From the NCBI RefSeq assembly GCF_037975245.1, contig NC_092561.1, positions 6,892,501 through 6,956,500 of the forward strand: DNA of 64,000 nucleotides, in the 5' to 3' direction. The stretch comes from Apostichopus japonicus (Eukaryota > Echinodermata > Holothuroidea > Aspidochirotida > Stichopodidae). The notes below the pieces were generated by a model that was given only the letters and a program-made list of their open reading frames with translations, was not told the DNA's origin and searched no databases. This document shows positions 22,901 through 33,898 of this stretch, in pieces; position 1 is the stretch's first letter, and the number at the start of each line of letters is the position of its first letter. The translations under genes and the position numbers were made by a program.

Positions 22901-23360
22901 AAAAAGAGACAATGGGTGTGTGGTAGGGGGGGGAGATAGTTGGTTTTGCTTGTGCCATCAGGCGGTATGGTAACGCAGGGATTATTTTATCCGGCATCGC
23001 AAAATACTAGGCAAAATGGTAAAATTGCTACACGATTCCAACGTTGTGTAGCAGTTTAAAACTGCAGCACAAAATTCGAACACTTTAAATTATTCCCCCT
23101 GTAAGGCTGTAACTACAGATGCTCCCCTTTGTGTGTTTATTAACTGTATCTGAGGCTGTAAATACAAACAGTTTTATGAGTGTTTAAATAACCAACGAGT
23201 ATACTGTATTTTAGTTTTTAAACCTATTTAAAAAAAATTGTGTTTCAGTGGTTTCATGATTGAAATATAGAAAATGAAAGAGACCAAAAAATATAGAGAA
23301 TAATATTTAATAAAAAAAAAGTGCAGAGACAAACGAAAGCTGTTTCCTTTCTTTCTTTAG
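22901..23360. other. 3' UTR of terminal exon 2 and intron
   Basis: AT-rich DNA; nothing recognisable apart from a poor resemblance of 22970-23060 to 1150-1215 (TTATCCGG...GCAAA...TTGCTA), probably chance or an old repeat. Confidence 0.4.
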
Positions 23361-23743
23361 GACAACATCTGATTTCTACGGTGATAGCAGCCGAGGGGAA
23401 ACAGTGTACCTTTGAATTATTAGGAAACTTGAACGAGGCCAATCATGATTGCGCTGAAAGACATAACTTACCCAGCTTAAGTAGTGGACCGTTTGTGTCC
23501 CTTCCTTCGAATGATTCAGAGAACAGCAAAAAGGAGTACATGTGCTCCTACTGTAATAAAATGTTTAGGTCGCAATATAACTGTGCCAGGCACCAAAAGG
23601 TTCACACGGCACCCGAGATCCATGCCTGTAGAGTCTGCAAGAAAGAATATAATCGTAAAGATAACCTGCTTAGACACGAACGGAGTCACGATCAGCCCGA
23701 CGAAACCGTGCCCGGTCTGCCCTCGGCTCACAACATTCCCTAA
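23361..23743 (+). CDS. Alternative terminal exon 3: two C2H2 fingers
   Basis: Acceptor CTTTCTTTCTTTAG, then GQHLISTVIAAEGKQCTFEL in phase; TAA at 23741. The linker is Ser/Asn-rich. Fingers: YMCSYCNKMFRSQYNCARHQ with KVH, and HACRVCKKEYNRKDNLLRHE with RSH, separated by TAPEI. Contacts S,Y,N,R and R,D,N,R. The second finger has Tyr for the usual Phe. An AATAAA at 24520-24525, before the transposon, could end this transcript. Confidence 0.88.
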
Positions 23744-23805
23744 ATTTTAAACCACATAGACAAGATTTGCAGTTGAATATCAAAACAAAGACATAATTTG
23801 TACCC

Positions 23806-23836
<31 letters not shown>

Positions 23837-24614
23837 GATATGCTCACATATACCAATTTTTTTAATATAGATTGCAACCAAAAAGCACTTGAGGGTTAAT
23901 TTTTCTTTTTTTGGGGGGGGGGGGTTTTTTGTGGTTTCATTGTTTGAAAGGGGCCGACAATTTTTTTTAATTTTTTTTTTTAACACGATATGTTCACATA
24001 TACCAATTTTTTTTTAATATAGATTGCAACCAAAAAGCACTTGGTGGTTAATTATTTAATTATTTTTTTATTTTATATTTTTTTGGTTTCATTGTTTGAA
24101 AGGGACCGACAATTCCAGCTGGTCAACTGCATTAGTATGGGAGTTAAGTATTAAAACAGTCAGATACCTGTACAGAAATATGCTTTAAATTTACATACGC
24201 ACAGTAACATTATGTAATCTAAACTGAAAATTTACATGGGGATTCACCTTTCTAATGTTATGCAAGACAACGTATGAAATTTCTGCTATGTGCATGAGCA
24301 GTCTTTGAAAGGAGTTGGCATTAATAAAAAATTTTAAAAAGAAGCAAATCAAAACTTTTTAAGGTCAGTATTAACAAATATCTCCTTACAATAGCTGATA
24401 AAATAATAATTTTAGATTAATTAGTAAAATCATGTATTCCCAGGTATTGACTAACTTCTAGGTGTGATCCCCGTAAGACCACTGCTACTTTTGTGGTTAT
24501 GTACAGTATGTGTTTGGTGAATAAAGATAGCACATGGAATTACTGTGTAGGCTACACTTGTATGTAAACTCTGTTGCATTAAAGTGACATGTAATACAAT
24601 CTACATAATTTATG
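23744..24614. other. 3' UTR of terminal exon 3 with a tandem duplication
   Basis: A unit of about 150 bp occurs twice (about 23825-23966 and 23975-24116), sharing ACACGATATG, CACATATACCAATTTTTTT, ATTGCAACCAAAAAGCACTT and GTTTCATTGTTTGAAAGGG. Then AT-rich DNA with the AATAAA at 24520. Poly-T and poly-G runs lie between the copies. Confidence 0.65.
24520..24525 (+). terminator. Poly(A) signal AATAAA after terminal exon 3
   Basis: The motif lies 777 bp after the stop and about 90 bp before the transposon-like element. It could serve the exon 3 transcript. Confidence 0.4.
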
Positions 24615-25413
24615 TACAGTGGTGTTACGTCGAGGTTGACAATATCGTCTGAGCATTATAGTCGGTTATCGTCTTTATAGTCGGATCGTCGAGCAACACT
24701 TTTATCGTCGGGAAGCTCAGGCAGCACTATTATAGTGGGGCAGCGCGAGTATCGTCAGCTTAAAATACACTATAAAAGTTGGTTATCATCGGTTTAGCTG
24801 CAGTATCGTCGGCAAGGCAGAGAGCTTAGAGGAAACGAACAATAGGTTGTGGTTTTTGCTTCCAGGAGCAACAGCCACGAGGAAGAATGGCTATAACAAT
24901 AGATCAGACAGTAAACTAATTGCAAGATAATTCCTTGCAAGAGGACTGAGGCCATGACCAAACACTACTGTACTGTATATTATCAATGTCAACAATACTG
25001 TACAAATCTGAATATAGGCCTACAGAAAATATTTCGATTTTGAATGCCTTAGTAAATCATAATTGATTTTGTAATGAAGCCTCGCTGATTTTAACGGATA
25101 TATAATACATAACACTATATGAACATCAGAAATACAATCATACTTCCCAGTATCAATCACGCTGATTCATTCCGTACCGCTGAAATACACCCTATCCGTT
25201 GACCGGTCTGACCCGCACATAGAGCTTTAACCCTTGGGCCTACAGTATCTGTAGACTAGAATCAACAATTCAACAACAATTTCTTTCAATTTTTCACCCG
25301 AGAAAGCCCGAGGAACATTATAACTACAAATATTCTTCTTGGTTGTCTCGTTCTCAAAATCCTCTTTTTTTTTTTTTTGTCGTTCAACGTATCGACGTTA
25401 AAAAATATCCTTC

Positions 25414-25700
25414 CAGACTTATGGCAAAAGCAGAATCGAAAGCAAATGGCAAAACGTCTGGTTGCACAATATTTTACGGCAGAAGAGCGAGTACATGGGA
25501 ACATATCAGGGAAGCGGGGCAAGACCCAACTAGATCAACAGCGCCTCCAGGAAATAAGACGATCCATATTTGACTTGGCACCGCTACCGACACATCAGGC
25601 AGAGGAAGCTGAGTGGGCACGTGTGAAGACAGCCATCGATCTGTTCAACAGGCACTACAGACAGCAACTGCGAGAAAAGGCTGATCGCGACAGTAGATAA
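25414..25700 (+). CDS. BEN-domain exon inside the transposon-like element
   Basis: After a long T run and acceptor ATCCTTCCAG the frame reads LWQKQNRKQMAKRLVAQYFT, then AEERVHGNISGKRGKTQLDQ, QRLQEIRRSIFDLAPLP and EEAEWARVKTAIDLFNRHYR, ending at TAA. Layout and spacing match the C-terminal part of a BEN domain: A-x-x-L-(L/V)-x-x-(L/Y)F...N(I/L)xG...LD...L-x-AI(R)...W...V-x-x-AI. BEN domains bind DNA or proteins in chromatin factors. An ATG at 25377 is also in frame. Whether it is an exon of the element's own gene or captured host sequence is unclear. Confidence 0.7.
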
Positions 25701-25774
25701 CCTTATCTAGTTGTACAGAAGAATATTCATTATGTTGTAATGTAACAATTTATCAGTGAGTTACAACTGAACTT

Positions 25775-26230
25775 GATAGATAGAAGATAGATAGGTAGAA
25801 AACTTTATTGTCCATTTCAGAAAAACAAAAAACGGAAATTATTTCCCATCGACAGTAAACAAAGTAAAACAGTAGTGAATACAAACAAAACCATACAATA
25901 AACAAACTATTAGTGAACAACAGATACGATAATAAAACTAAATTAGCAGAACCAGAACAGTAACAGAAGCAGCACAGAGAGCTGCAAGTGACAGATCACA
26001 CACTGTGGCCAAATCGCTTTGCACGCGAGTTAAACAAGTGTATTGCCTCAGGTAAGAAAGAATTGCGGAACCTGGACGTTTTAGTATGGGGCACCAAATA
26101 ATATCTCTTTAGTTGTCTCCTACAGTAGTTGTAAGTAACACAAAACAAGATCCATTTTATTTTCATTCTGTATTTATAAGATGTTGAACAATTTACTGTA
26201 GATGCTTCTAAACACATTCCTCACCACGTA
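25775..26230 (-). mobile_element. LINE 3' end, nested in the transposon-like element
   Basis: On the minus strand the frame ends TKTSRFRNSFLPEAIHLFNS, a motif typical of the C-terminus of non-LTR reverse transcriptase ORFs (R-x-x-SF-P-x-I-x-x-(W/F)N). Then comes a 3' region ending GGACAATAAAGTTTTC followed by TATC-rich repeats. The reverse transcriptase core is absent: a 5'-truncated copy. Confidence 0.65.
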
Positions 26231-26249
26231 AAATAAATAAAATAATATA

Positions 26250-26680
26250 CGAGTTATGAGTGATTTAAAGTTTACAAAATATAAAAGGTGTTGCCTCAGT
26301 AATGTTTTTTTTTCACTTAAGAATAACATGAGTGTGATTTTTTGTGTGCTATTTCGTATACGCTATTTCGTCAAACTTATACATTTTTGTCCTAACTCAG
26401 TCAGATCATATTGGACAAGCTCCAAAATTGTACTGATAGATAGAGCTTATTTTAAACGCATTTTAGGATTCCTCCTACTGCCGACAAAAGTCTGTATCTC
26501 CTTCTGTTTTCGAGTTATGAGTGATTTAAAGTTTACAAAGTATAAAAGGTGTTGCCTCAAATAATTTTTTTCAATTTACGAATAACATGAGTGTGATTTT
26601 ATATAGTAGATCATATTGGACAAGCTCCGAAATTGTACTGATAGATAGAGTGTATTTACAATGCATTTTAAAATTCCACT
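26250..26680. repeat. Direct repeat within the transposon-like element
   Basis: Two copies share GAGTTATGAGTGATTTAAAG, TATAAAAGGTGTTGCCTCA, AATAACATGAGTGTGATTTT and TTGGACAAGCTCC. The first spans about 26250-26512 and the second, shorter, about 26513-26680. Confidence 0.8.
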
Positions 26681-27359
26681 TTAAGTTAATCTAAAGTCGC
26701 GTAATGTGCTCTGATGTCCGTCTATTTGGTTCAAATTAAATCTTCTTGCAACACTTTTCACAGTGTCTGTATTAAAATCAGTTCATATGAAAATAACGAT
26801 GGACGCTTAGGTCTTTGTTTAAGCACGTAACCTCCCCCCACCCCCACCCCTCCACTTTCCCTCTCAAGCTTTGAAGTCGACCCTTGCATAACGTGCGTGG
26901 GAATTGCTGCGGGTGTGTTTGATGTTCCGACCATTCAACTATGGTACATTCAAATGGCGCCGCGGCGGCTGCATTGCAGTGCCAGGTCGTAACAACAAAA
27001 CTAAATGGGAGTTTTAAATCTATTAATTCACTATTAATATTCTGGATAACATCCACTAAATTTGTGTTCGGTCTGCAGATGTTTTATTCTTCACCTTATG
27101 GTGCATTTATATTGTAAGATATTGCCGGTAAAGAAACAAATCTTGCACCAATACTATATTATTGTTAGTGGATTGTAAACATTAAACACCGTTGCACTCG
27201 GAAAGGTACACAAGGTAATTTTTTTGTTACAGGGAAAGTAGTAAAACATTAGGCTATATATGTGAGGTGTTACATTGTTTTGCATCGAAGTTCGTGCATG
27301 TTGCGATAATACTGTAGACAACTTAGGCTAGGCCGCCTAGCAATGTACAGTAAGTTCAG

Positions 27360-27660
27360 AAGCGCATTGTATAGTTCAGTAGTTCTCTTCAGTTCATCAA
27401 CAGACTGTAGGCCTGGTATCGTCTGGATTAACCGACGCTACGGACTATAATTTTAACAGTAGGGATCGATTTAATCCTTTCATGAAGGGTCGGTCCGCAA
27501 CTTGGGCTAGGCCGTTTAGCAATGTCAGTTCAGTACAGTAGTTCTCTTTAGTGTTTATCAACAGACTAGGCCTGGTATCGTCGGGATTAACCAATGCTAC
27601 CGACAATAAATTTAACAATAGCAATCGATTTAATCCTTTCATGGATGGTTGGTCCGCATC
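27360..27660. repeat. Tandem repeat near the right end of the transposon-like element
   Basis: Two diverged copies of about 160 bp share CAGTAGTTCTCTT, ATCAACAGACT, GGCCTGGTATCGTC, GATTAACC and CGATTTAATCCTTTCATG. Both include the TATCGTC core seen in the element's end regions. Confidence 0.8.
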
Positions 27661-27797
27661 TTGAATTATCGTCGGGCTAATACACCTGTACTTTTGCAGT
27701 TTATCGTCGGGTAGAATTTTTATAGTCGGATCGTCGAAATTGAAATTTATCGTCCGGTAAAGTCGGGTGGTGTCAATTTAGACGTAACACCACTGTA

Positions 27798-29305
27798 GGA
27801 GATAATGTGAAGTGAGAATTTTTTTTAAAACTTTTTTTATGAGACTTATATTCACATATTTCCAACTCAAAGCATTCGGTCATAGAAAAGTATTGGGTAA
27901 TGTGGAAGCAACCCCATCCAGCTTATGTAATTTAAACCCCCCCCCCCCTGGTTAATATGTACAGTAAGAGTGCTTCATGATTAACTTTTTTTTTAAACAA
28001 CATAGTGGAACAAAGAAAAGATGCTTAACTGTGTTAAAGGGTGAAATTTAGTTTTTCTTCATAATTTGCTAAATTATACATAAAAGTTTATTTGGAATAT
28101 ATAGAGAGTTAAAGAAGAAAACATTGTGTTGGTTTCATGTTGGTTCAATGGTTCTTTGTTTCCTTTAATAAACTAGCGTTTTCTGATGTAAAATAACAAT
28201 TTAGTTATCTGGGTTGGTCCTCTATTCCACATAAACCGTTCATGAAACAAGCACCAGCCAATGGGCCCCTGCCCTCCACCATCCTTACAGACCTTCCTTA
28301 TGTAGCCACAATTTTTTCATGATATATACATGTACCATACTGTTACTCATGTCATCAAAACCTGTGTTACAACAAACATTGGAGATGAGTCTTTGAGGTA
28401 GGAGATACACAAGCCATCAAGTACACACTTATCTGCACCGTGAAGGGCTACTTATTGTATTTCAACATTCCCCCTCCAACCTGTGTCCCCCAATATATAT
28501 AGGTCTGCTTAAAGAAGCCCACAGAAATTGATACAGTGACATTAAAATCCATGCTCTTCCTCCCACCCTCACCCCTCCCCTCCCATCTTCCCCTCCACCC
28601 TCCCTCCTCTTCCCTGCTCACTATCTCATCATTACTGTGGGTGCAGTGAATTTCAATCTTTATGAAAATACCAAGACATACATACTGTACTGTAGCGTTA
28701 TCAATCAACACAGTCTACACAGATAACTCCCTCCCATTAGAACATGTACTAAACTTATCCTTATGTAGCACACTGGGTATTTGAACATACACTATATTTT
28801 GTAACCTCTGTTCAGCCAGCAAGGCGAACAGTTATAGAGGCCCTTCGCCTGTCGCTTTTGACAAAGACAAGTCATAACAAAGCTGTCCTTCGTGCATGGA
28901 AATTGTCCTTTTTTACATGGACAATATCTTAGTCAATACAAGGGCATGATGAAAATAAACCATGGCTCCTTCTTCAACACCTGTTGATGTCTCATGAAAA
29001 AGCCTGGGACATTCAACTTGTTCAGATTCTTTCTTTGTTTATTTTATGGTGACAGTCATGGGCTACCAGAAAAAGTATCATGGAGAAAACAAGTCCCCAA
29101 ATATCAACTTCCTTCTTCGTCTTGTCATGTCCAAAATTCTATAACCAAGCTTGGACTTTCCTACAGTAGCAGAGCCGATTTCTAGTAGCAATTGGTTCAC
29201 AATTATATCATTCCCCTCTGCTCCCAGTAGTAGACCAAATTCTGTTGAATATTATTAGGAGTAAAAGCAGACTTTTTTTTCTCTCTCTTTTTGTCTGTTC
29301 TATAG
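27798..29305. other. Intron upstream of terminal exon 4
   Basis: AT-rich with a C run (27938-27947) and a pyrimidine-rich tract with many CCCTCC units (28555-28615). No exon or clear mobile element recognised. Confidence 0.45.
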
Positions 29306-29814
29306 GGCCATCTGCCAGGTATCCTGCTCAAATGATGAATTTCACTCCTCCGGGACCGTCTCCCAGAGCAATTCATGATAGGCAACCACCCCCATCTCCT
29401 ACCACTAGCACAGTGTCACGTCGCCGAAACGCCGACAGACTGTCTCGTTTAAATATCTTGTACCAATGCTCATTCTGTAGCAAGACTTTCAATTCCATCC
29501 CAAAGTTAACGAATCACGAAGGGTTTCACAAAAGGGTCGAAAGCGGCAGCTTCATGTGTAAGATCTGTTCGAGGCGGTTCGCCGGCGATAGAGACCTGAA
29601 ACGCCACGAACGCGTCCACACTGGAGAGAAACCCTTCCAGTGTAGCGTCTGTTTCAAGGCGTTCGCTAGGAGCTCTTCACTAAGGAATCATCAGACACTC
29701 CACACGGGCGAAAAACCCTTCAAATGCGAAATGTGCAACGTAGGCTTCGAGAGGAAGAACTTGTTGCAACTGCACATCAATACGGGCTGTGGAAGCATGC
29801 CCCCAAATCAATGA
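29306..29814 (+). CDS. Alternative terminal exon 4: four fingers, last one C2HC
   Basis: Acceptor TCTGTTCTATAG, then GPSARYPAQMMNFTPPGPSP in phase; TGA at 29812. A Pro-rich linker leads to YQCSFCSKTF...TNHEGFH, FMCKICSRRF...KRHERVH, FQCSVCFKAF...RNHQTLH and FKCEMCNVGFERKNLLQLH followed by INTGC. The last finger thus ends in Cys (C2HC). Two linkers are canonical TGEKPF. Contacts: S,P,K,N; G,R,D,R; R,S,S,N; R,N,L,L. Near-duplicate of terminal exon 5. Confidence 0.92.
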
Positions 29815-31063
29815 AGCGATGTGTTACCTCGGTTACAAAACTTGTATTTTGGGGGAGGGGGGTAGGGACGGACATGGGATCACAAAATTCACCACTGTCT
29901 TGTTGTTTTGAATAGAATAACAGTAGGGTGAAATGCAGGCTTGGCTTATGAGGCATGCAAGTGCGAACAAATGCCTGAAATGGCTTCCGAGATTCACGAT
30001 TTATCACACACAGTAAAAAAGCTTGAAAATGTGTTCTTTTAAAGAAGTTTCTTCAACGGAAATAACTTTCTTTTGCATTCATCAACTCACCCCTTGCTTT
30101 AATTGGTCTTACATGAGTTTCATTTACTCCTCAAAGTGCCAGTAACCGGAATTCATAGAAACTGTTGGAACATTGTGAAGTATATATCTAGTGACAGTAC
30201 CCTACAGCAGGAGGGCATTGACAATCACACACAAAATGTAGATATCATGAAGTAAGTACCTATCTTTAGGAGTCCACACTTATAAAGCACCCCTAAAATT
30301 TCTTGACTGTGATTATAGCACACCTTGAATTGATAAAAGACAAGGTCCTCTAAATGTGTGAGTTGCAATGCATTTAGTAAAGGGTGTCCAATGTTACAAG
30401 AACTGATTGGAGAGGATGTCACAGCTATTTCCATGTTGGAACAAAAGAGTTTTGAACCCTCAAATATTCAATTCAATTCAATTCATAAGACTTTATTTCA
30501 ATCTCTCGCATTAAAGTATGCAATTATGACAATAGACGTGGGTAAATGTATAAGAGAACAAGAGATTGAGGAGTACCAACAAGAAGCTCTGCAGAGCTTG
30601 TTTACGTTGACACCCCTTTACAAATAAAACATAGAAAGAAAGCTTAAGTATACAGAGAAAACAGAACAAAGATGGCAAAGAAAGGAAAATACAAAATCAA
30701 TGATAGTTTGATATAAGATACTCTTTAAGACGTTTTTTGAAGGTGTTCAAAGTTTTACAACCAGTGATAGCAGTAGGGAGGGATATCTTCATGGAATTCT
30801 CTGTGTGTGAACATACAGAATTTGGTTATCACCCTGTACAGTAATGTTACATGACAGAGTCACCCATGAGCCGTGTTAAAATCAAAGTGTTGTGGGGGGG
30901 GGGGGGGGTTTCGGTGGAAAGCCAAGTTTATTTTTTTTAGTGGCATTGAGGTTCCCATTTTTCATACCCATATTTTTATTAAAACCAAAATCCTCTGAAT
31001 TTAAGGAACAAAGCAGACACCTGAACAGCAACTTTTTTTTTTCTCTTTTCGTCTGTTCTTTAG
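29815..31063. other. 3' UTR of terminal exon 4 and intron
   Basis: Contains a LINE tail (30465-30815) and a G run at 30893-30908. No other feature recognised. Confidence 0.45.
30465..30815 (-). mobile_element. LINE 3' end remnant
   Basis: Read on the minus strand: SLPTAITGCKTLNTFKKRLK followed by EYL and a stop, the common C-terminal tail of non-LTR reverse transcriptase ORFs (LP-x-x-I...L-x-x-FK-x-x-LK). It ends GAAATAAAGTCTTATGAATT with ATTGA repeats. 5'-truncated. Confidence 0.65.
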
Positions 31064-31605
31064 AGACATCTGCCAGATATCCTGCTCAGGTGATGAATTC
31101 CTCTCGAGGACCGCCTCCCAAAGCAGTCCTCGGTAGATATCCACCCCCAACGTCCCGCATACCACCTCCTCCCCCCAGCACAAAGTCACTTCGCACAAAC
31201 GCCGAAAGACTCTCTCGTTTAAATATCCTGTACCAGTGCTCATTCTGTAGCAAGACTTTCAATTCCATTCCAAAGTTAACGAATCACGAAAGATTTCACA
31301 GAAGGCTCGAAAGCGGCAGTTTCATGTGCAGGTTCTGTGCGAGGAGGTTCGCGGGCGCCAGAGACCTGAAACGCCACGAGCTCGTCCACACTGGAGAGAA
31401 ACCCTACCAGTGTGACGTCTGCTCTAAGTCGTTCACGAGGGTAGCTTCGCTAAGGGATCATCAGATTCTTCACACTGGGGAAAAACCCTTCCGATGCGAC
31501 ATATGCAACGCAGGTTTCGTGAGGAAGAGCTTGTTGAGAATTCACATCAGAGACAGATGTAAAAATACATGCCTCAATAGAAGCAATAAAATGGCACCGG
31601 TTTAA
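31064..31605 (+). CDS. Alternative terminal exon 5: four fingers, last one C2HC
   Basis: Acceptor TCTGTTCTTTAG, then ETSARYPAQVMNSSRGPPPK in phase; TAA at 31603. Same plan as terminal exon 4, with long blocks identical (ERLSRLNILYQCSFCSKTF). Fingers: YQCSFC, FMCRFC, YQCDVC and FRCDICNAGFVRKSLLRIH then IRDRC, so the final ligand is again Cys. Contacts: S,P,K,N; G,R,D,R; R,A,S,D; R,S,L,I. Fingers 1 and 2 keep their contacts relative to exon 4; fingers 3 and 4 have changed. Confidence 0.92.
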
Positions 31606-32559
31606 AGTTCCATCCGTTCTGACTAGTTTTTGGCATACCCTTTATACGTATGCAAAGAGGTTCATTTCAAGGCAAGAAAAGTCTCCCCTGTGTGACCGTA
31701 TTCCTTCAGCATAAAGTAGTATGTTGGATTGACGTTAGAAAGGTCCTCATACTTTGAAAGTAAAGGACCATCAGAGGTGGCGTTGAAATGCAGAAAATGA
31801 ACAATGTTGAGATTCACAAGAAAAACAGCAAATCTAATATCATACCAAGGACAAGTCCAGAAACTTTTTGAATCAGTAGAAATAGTAAAAAAGAATCTAG
31901 CCTTTAAAACAGAATCTAGTCTTTAGTAATAACCTAAGTAACATTAAAAGTAAAAACAGAATCAGTAGTAAAATTTGTCAACTACTGTACGTACTGTAAC
32001 TAGTTTTATGAAAACATTCCAGGCGACCTGGCCAAAGTTACTGTTCAAGATACTTTTGAGATTTTGAACGTAGATTGTATATATTTACTTTTTAAATTTG
32101 TGATATGATTTTGTTCGGAAAGTTTGTGTTTGAAACCATATTCATGGCACGTCGAAAGAAACTCTCGGGAGTAGTCTTTTATCCTTTCTCTTTCCCCCTT
32201 TTTTCTGTTTTCGTTGTTGTTTTGTTTGTTTTGTTCCTTTGAAATTTCTTTTAGGGCTTCTGTAACTGTACCAAACCCAAATGGGTGGAATTTGATAGAA
32301 TGTTCAATGGGAACTTGAAAGCTATAGGCATGTGCGTATGATTGGTGATAGATAAGTAAAAAAGGGGGTGTGCAAGTCATTTCAAACGTATACAAGGAAA
32401 CAAACAAACTGCAGATTTTTTAATCCTAACTGGCCACATTTAAATACTAACCAGGAAAAGGCTCTGGTCATTACTAGTGGACCCGACTTTGGCCAGTCCA
32501 GCAAGAATGGAATTTGCAACTGGCTCTCTGTGTTTTGTGTTATTATTTTACCAAATTTT

Positions 32560-32720
32560 ATAATTTTACCAAATTTATATAGCGATCTTTTCATGCTTAA
32601 GCATGTTCAAGAGCGCTTTACAATGACAACAAAATGACAAAACCCCTAAAATATGAATATGAAGAAAAAAATTGACACAGCTTAAATATTAATATAAAAA
32701 AATATATATAGAGTGTTGAT
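32560..32720 (-). repeat. Retroelement 3' tail (GCGC/TATATA type)
   Basis: On the minus strand GTAAAGCGCTCTTGAACATG is followed by CTTAAGCATGAAAAGATCGC and TATATAAATT. The GTAAAGCGC...GCTATATAA layout is the one ending the SINE at 10243 and the LINE-like tail at 60435. Boundaries are approximate. Confidence 0.5.
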
Positions 32721-32879
32721 GTAAGCTGCTGGGCACATCCGTCCTTTGTTGTTGGTTATTCCAAGTTCAGTGAACATTACAGTAGGTGCTTGAGTTCCTC
32801 TGGCAATATATTCCAAACATAGTGATAGTTATTGAAAATGGGATTGCTGTAGAATCTGTATATCCCCCTCCTCCCCCTC

Positions 32880-33035
32880 CAGTTTCAACAAGATCCCCTC
32901 ATGGGGACATTCAAAAGACCCCTCAGATGGGCAGGGAGATCCCAACGTTTTCTAACAGACTGTCCCACAAGTCATGGACCCAATATTACTGACACCCCTA
33001 CAGTAGTTCATCTTACCAAATTTTTTTTAACTATT
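32880..33035 (+). pseudogene. Decayed partial duplicate of terminal exon 6
   Basis: Aligns with the 5' part of the exon at 33357-33898: both share CATTCAAAAGACC or CTTCAAAAGACC, CAGATGGGCA, CCCAACRTTTTCTA, GTCCCACAA/TCTCCCAAA and TGGACCCAATATTACT. The reading frame is broken: the matching peptides lie in two different frames. The zinc-finger part is missing. It lies about 480 bp upstream of the intact exon, in the same orientation. Confidence 0.85.
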
Positions 33036-33356
33036 GTACGTTGTTTATCAAGTACTGTTGAACAAATTAAAAGCAATGTTAGTCCAAATCAAAGAGTAAC
33101 AGCAAATTCAAACGTTTGGAAATGAACAAGCGAAAGTCAACATTGGGCAAGTTTTCGATTTCTTCTTTATGATACGAAAATTGAAATGAAGCGAGAAATT
33201 TGTCACACCACATTCGCAAACTTGACAGTAGTGTTTTTCTTACTACATTGCTTATTTTTTGACATACATACCTGTAACATTAAATACGCAGTGCCATATT
33301 TAACATTAAATAACATTAAAACATATTTGACTAAGTTATTTCATCTCTTTGTTTAG

Positions 33357-33898
33357 GGCCCATCGAACTTATTCCGCTTGGGCAACATCAGACCAGTGGT
33401 GGACCCAACAGAAGGGACCTTCAAAAGACCCCCCAGATGGGCAATGAATCCCAACATTTTCTACCAGAGTCTCCCAAAAATCTTGGACCCAATATTACTA
33501 ACAACCCTAGTTCGTCTTTAACGACGACAAATTTTCTCAAACGTCCAAGTTTCAAGTCGAGTTCCGCCGCTCTTCTGGCGGGAAAGAAATCCGTAGAAAT
33601 CAGAAACATGCCACCCATGTCCCAGACTGGCAATTTGGCACAATTGCCACCAGTGTTCTGTAAATATTGTGGCAAAAAATTCACAGACCATACCAAGTAC
33701 AGAGCGCACGAGGCATACCACGGCCGAGCCGGTCGGTTTCCGTGTCATTTCTGCGATAAAGCTTTCCATTGCAAGGAACACGTGGTTAGACACGAGAGGG
33801 TCCACACAGGGGAACGGCCCTACAGATGTCAAATCTGCGGAAAGACTTTCACACAGAAGAGAGCCTGCAGTTCGCATGAATTTACCCATTTTAAATAG
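33357..33898 (+). CDS. Alternative terminal exon 6: three C2H2 fingers (FCKYCGKKF type)
   Basis: Acceptor CTCTTTGTTTAG, then GPIELIPLGQHQTSGGPNRR in phase; TAG at 33896. First of the large FCK(Y/F)CGKKF subfamily: FCKYCGKKFTDHTKYRAH with EAYH, non-canonical linker GRAGRFP, then CHFCDKAFHCKEHVVRHERV and canonical HTGERPY, then CQICGKTFTQKRACSSH. Contacts: D,T,K,A; C,E,H,R; Q,R,A,S. Ends HFK just before the stop, like most of its relatives. The linker is Ser/Asn-rich. Confidence 0.93.

Larger units (their letters stand above)
24617..27795. mobile_element. DNA transposon-like element with 15-bp inverted ends and a BEN-domain exon
   Basis: The ends CAGTGGTGTTACGTC (24617) and GACGTAACACCACTG (to 27795) are exact inverted repeats, flanked on both sides by TA, as in a TA target duplication. 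Both end regions carry several TATCGTCGG/TATAGTCGG copies in the same orientation. Inside are a BEN-domain exon (25414-25700), a nested LINE 3' end, a direct repeat near 26250-26680 and a tandem repeat at 27370-27655. No transposase was recognised, so it is probably non-autonomous. TA flanks and CAGTG ends suit the Tc1/mariner group, but the size and cargo do not, so the superfamily is uncertain. Confidence 0.8.
31606..33356. other. Intron between terminal exons 5 and 6
   Basis: Contains a LINE/SINE-type tail at about 32560-32720 and a decayed copy of terminal exon 6 at 32880-33035. Otherwise AT-rich. Confidence 0.45.

Noticed and set aside
33518-33889. Long minus-strand frames opposite most finger exons (for example 123 codons here, 116 at 50735-51085, 131 at 55869-56264)
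   Set aside because: Shadows of the finger-coding strand, where the conserved finger codons keep antisense frames open.
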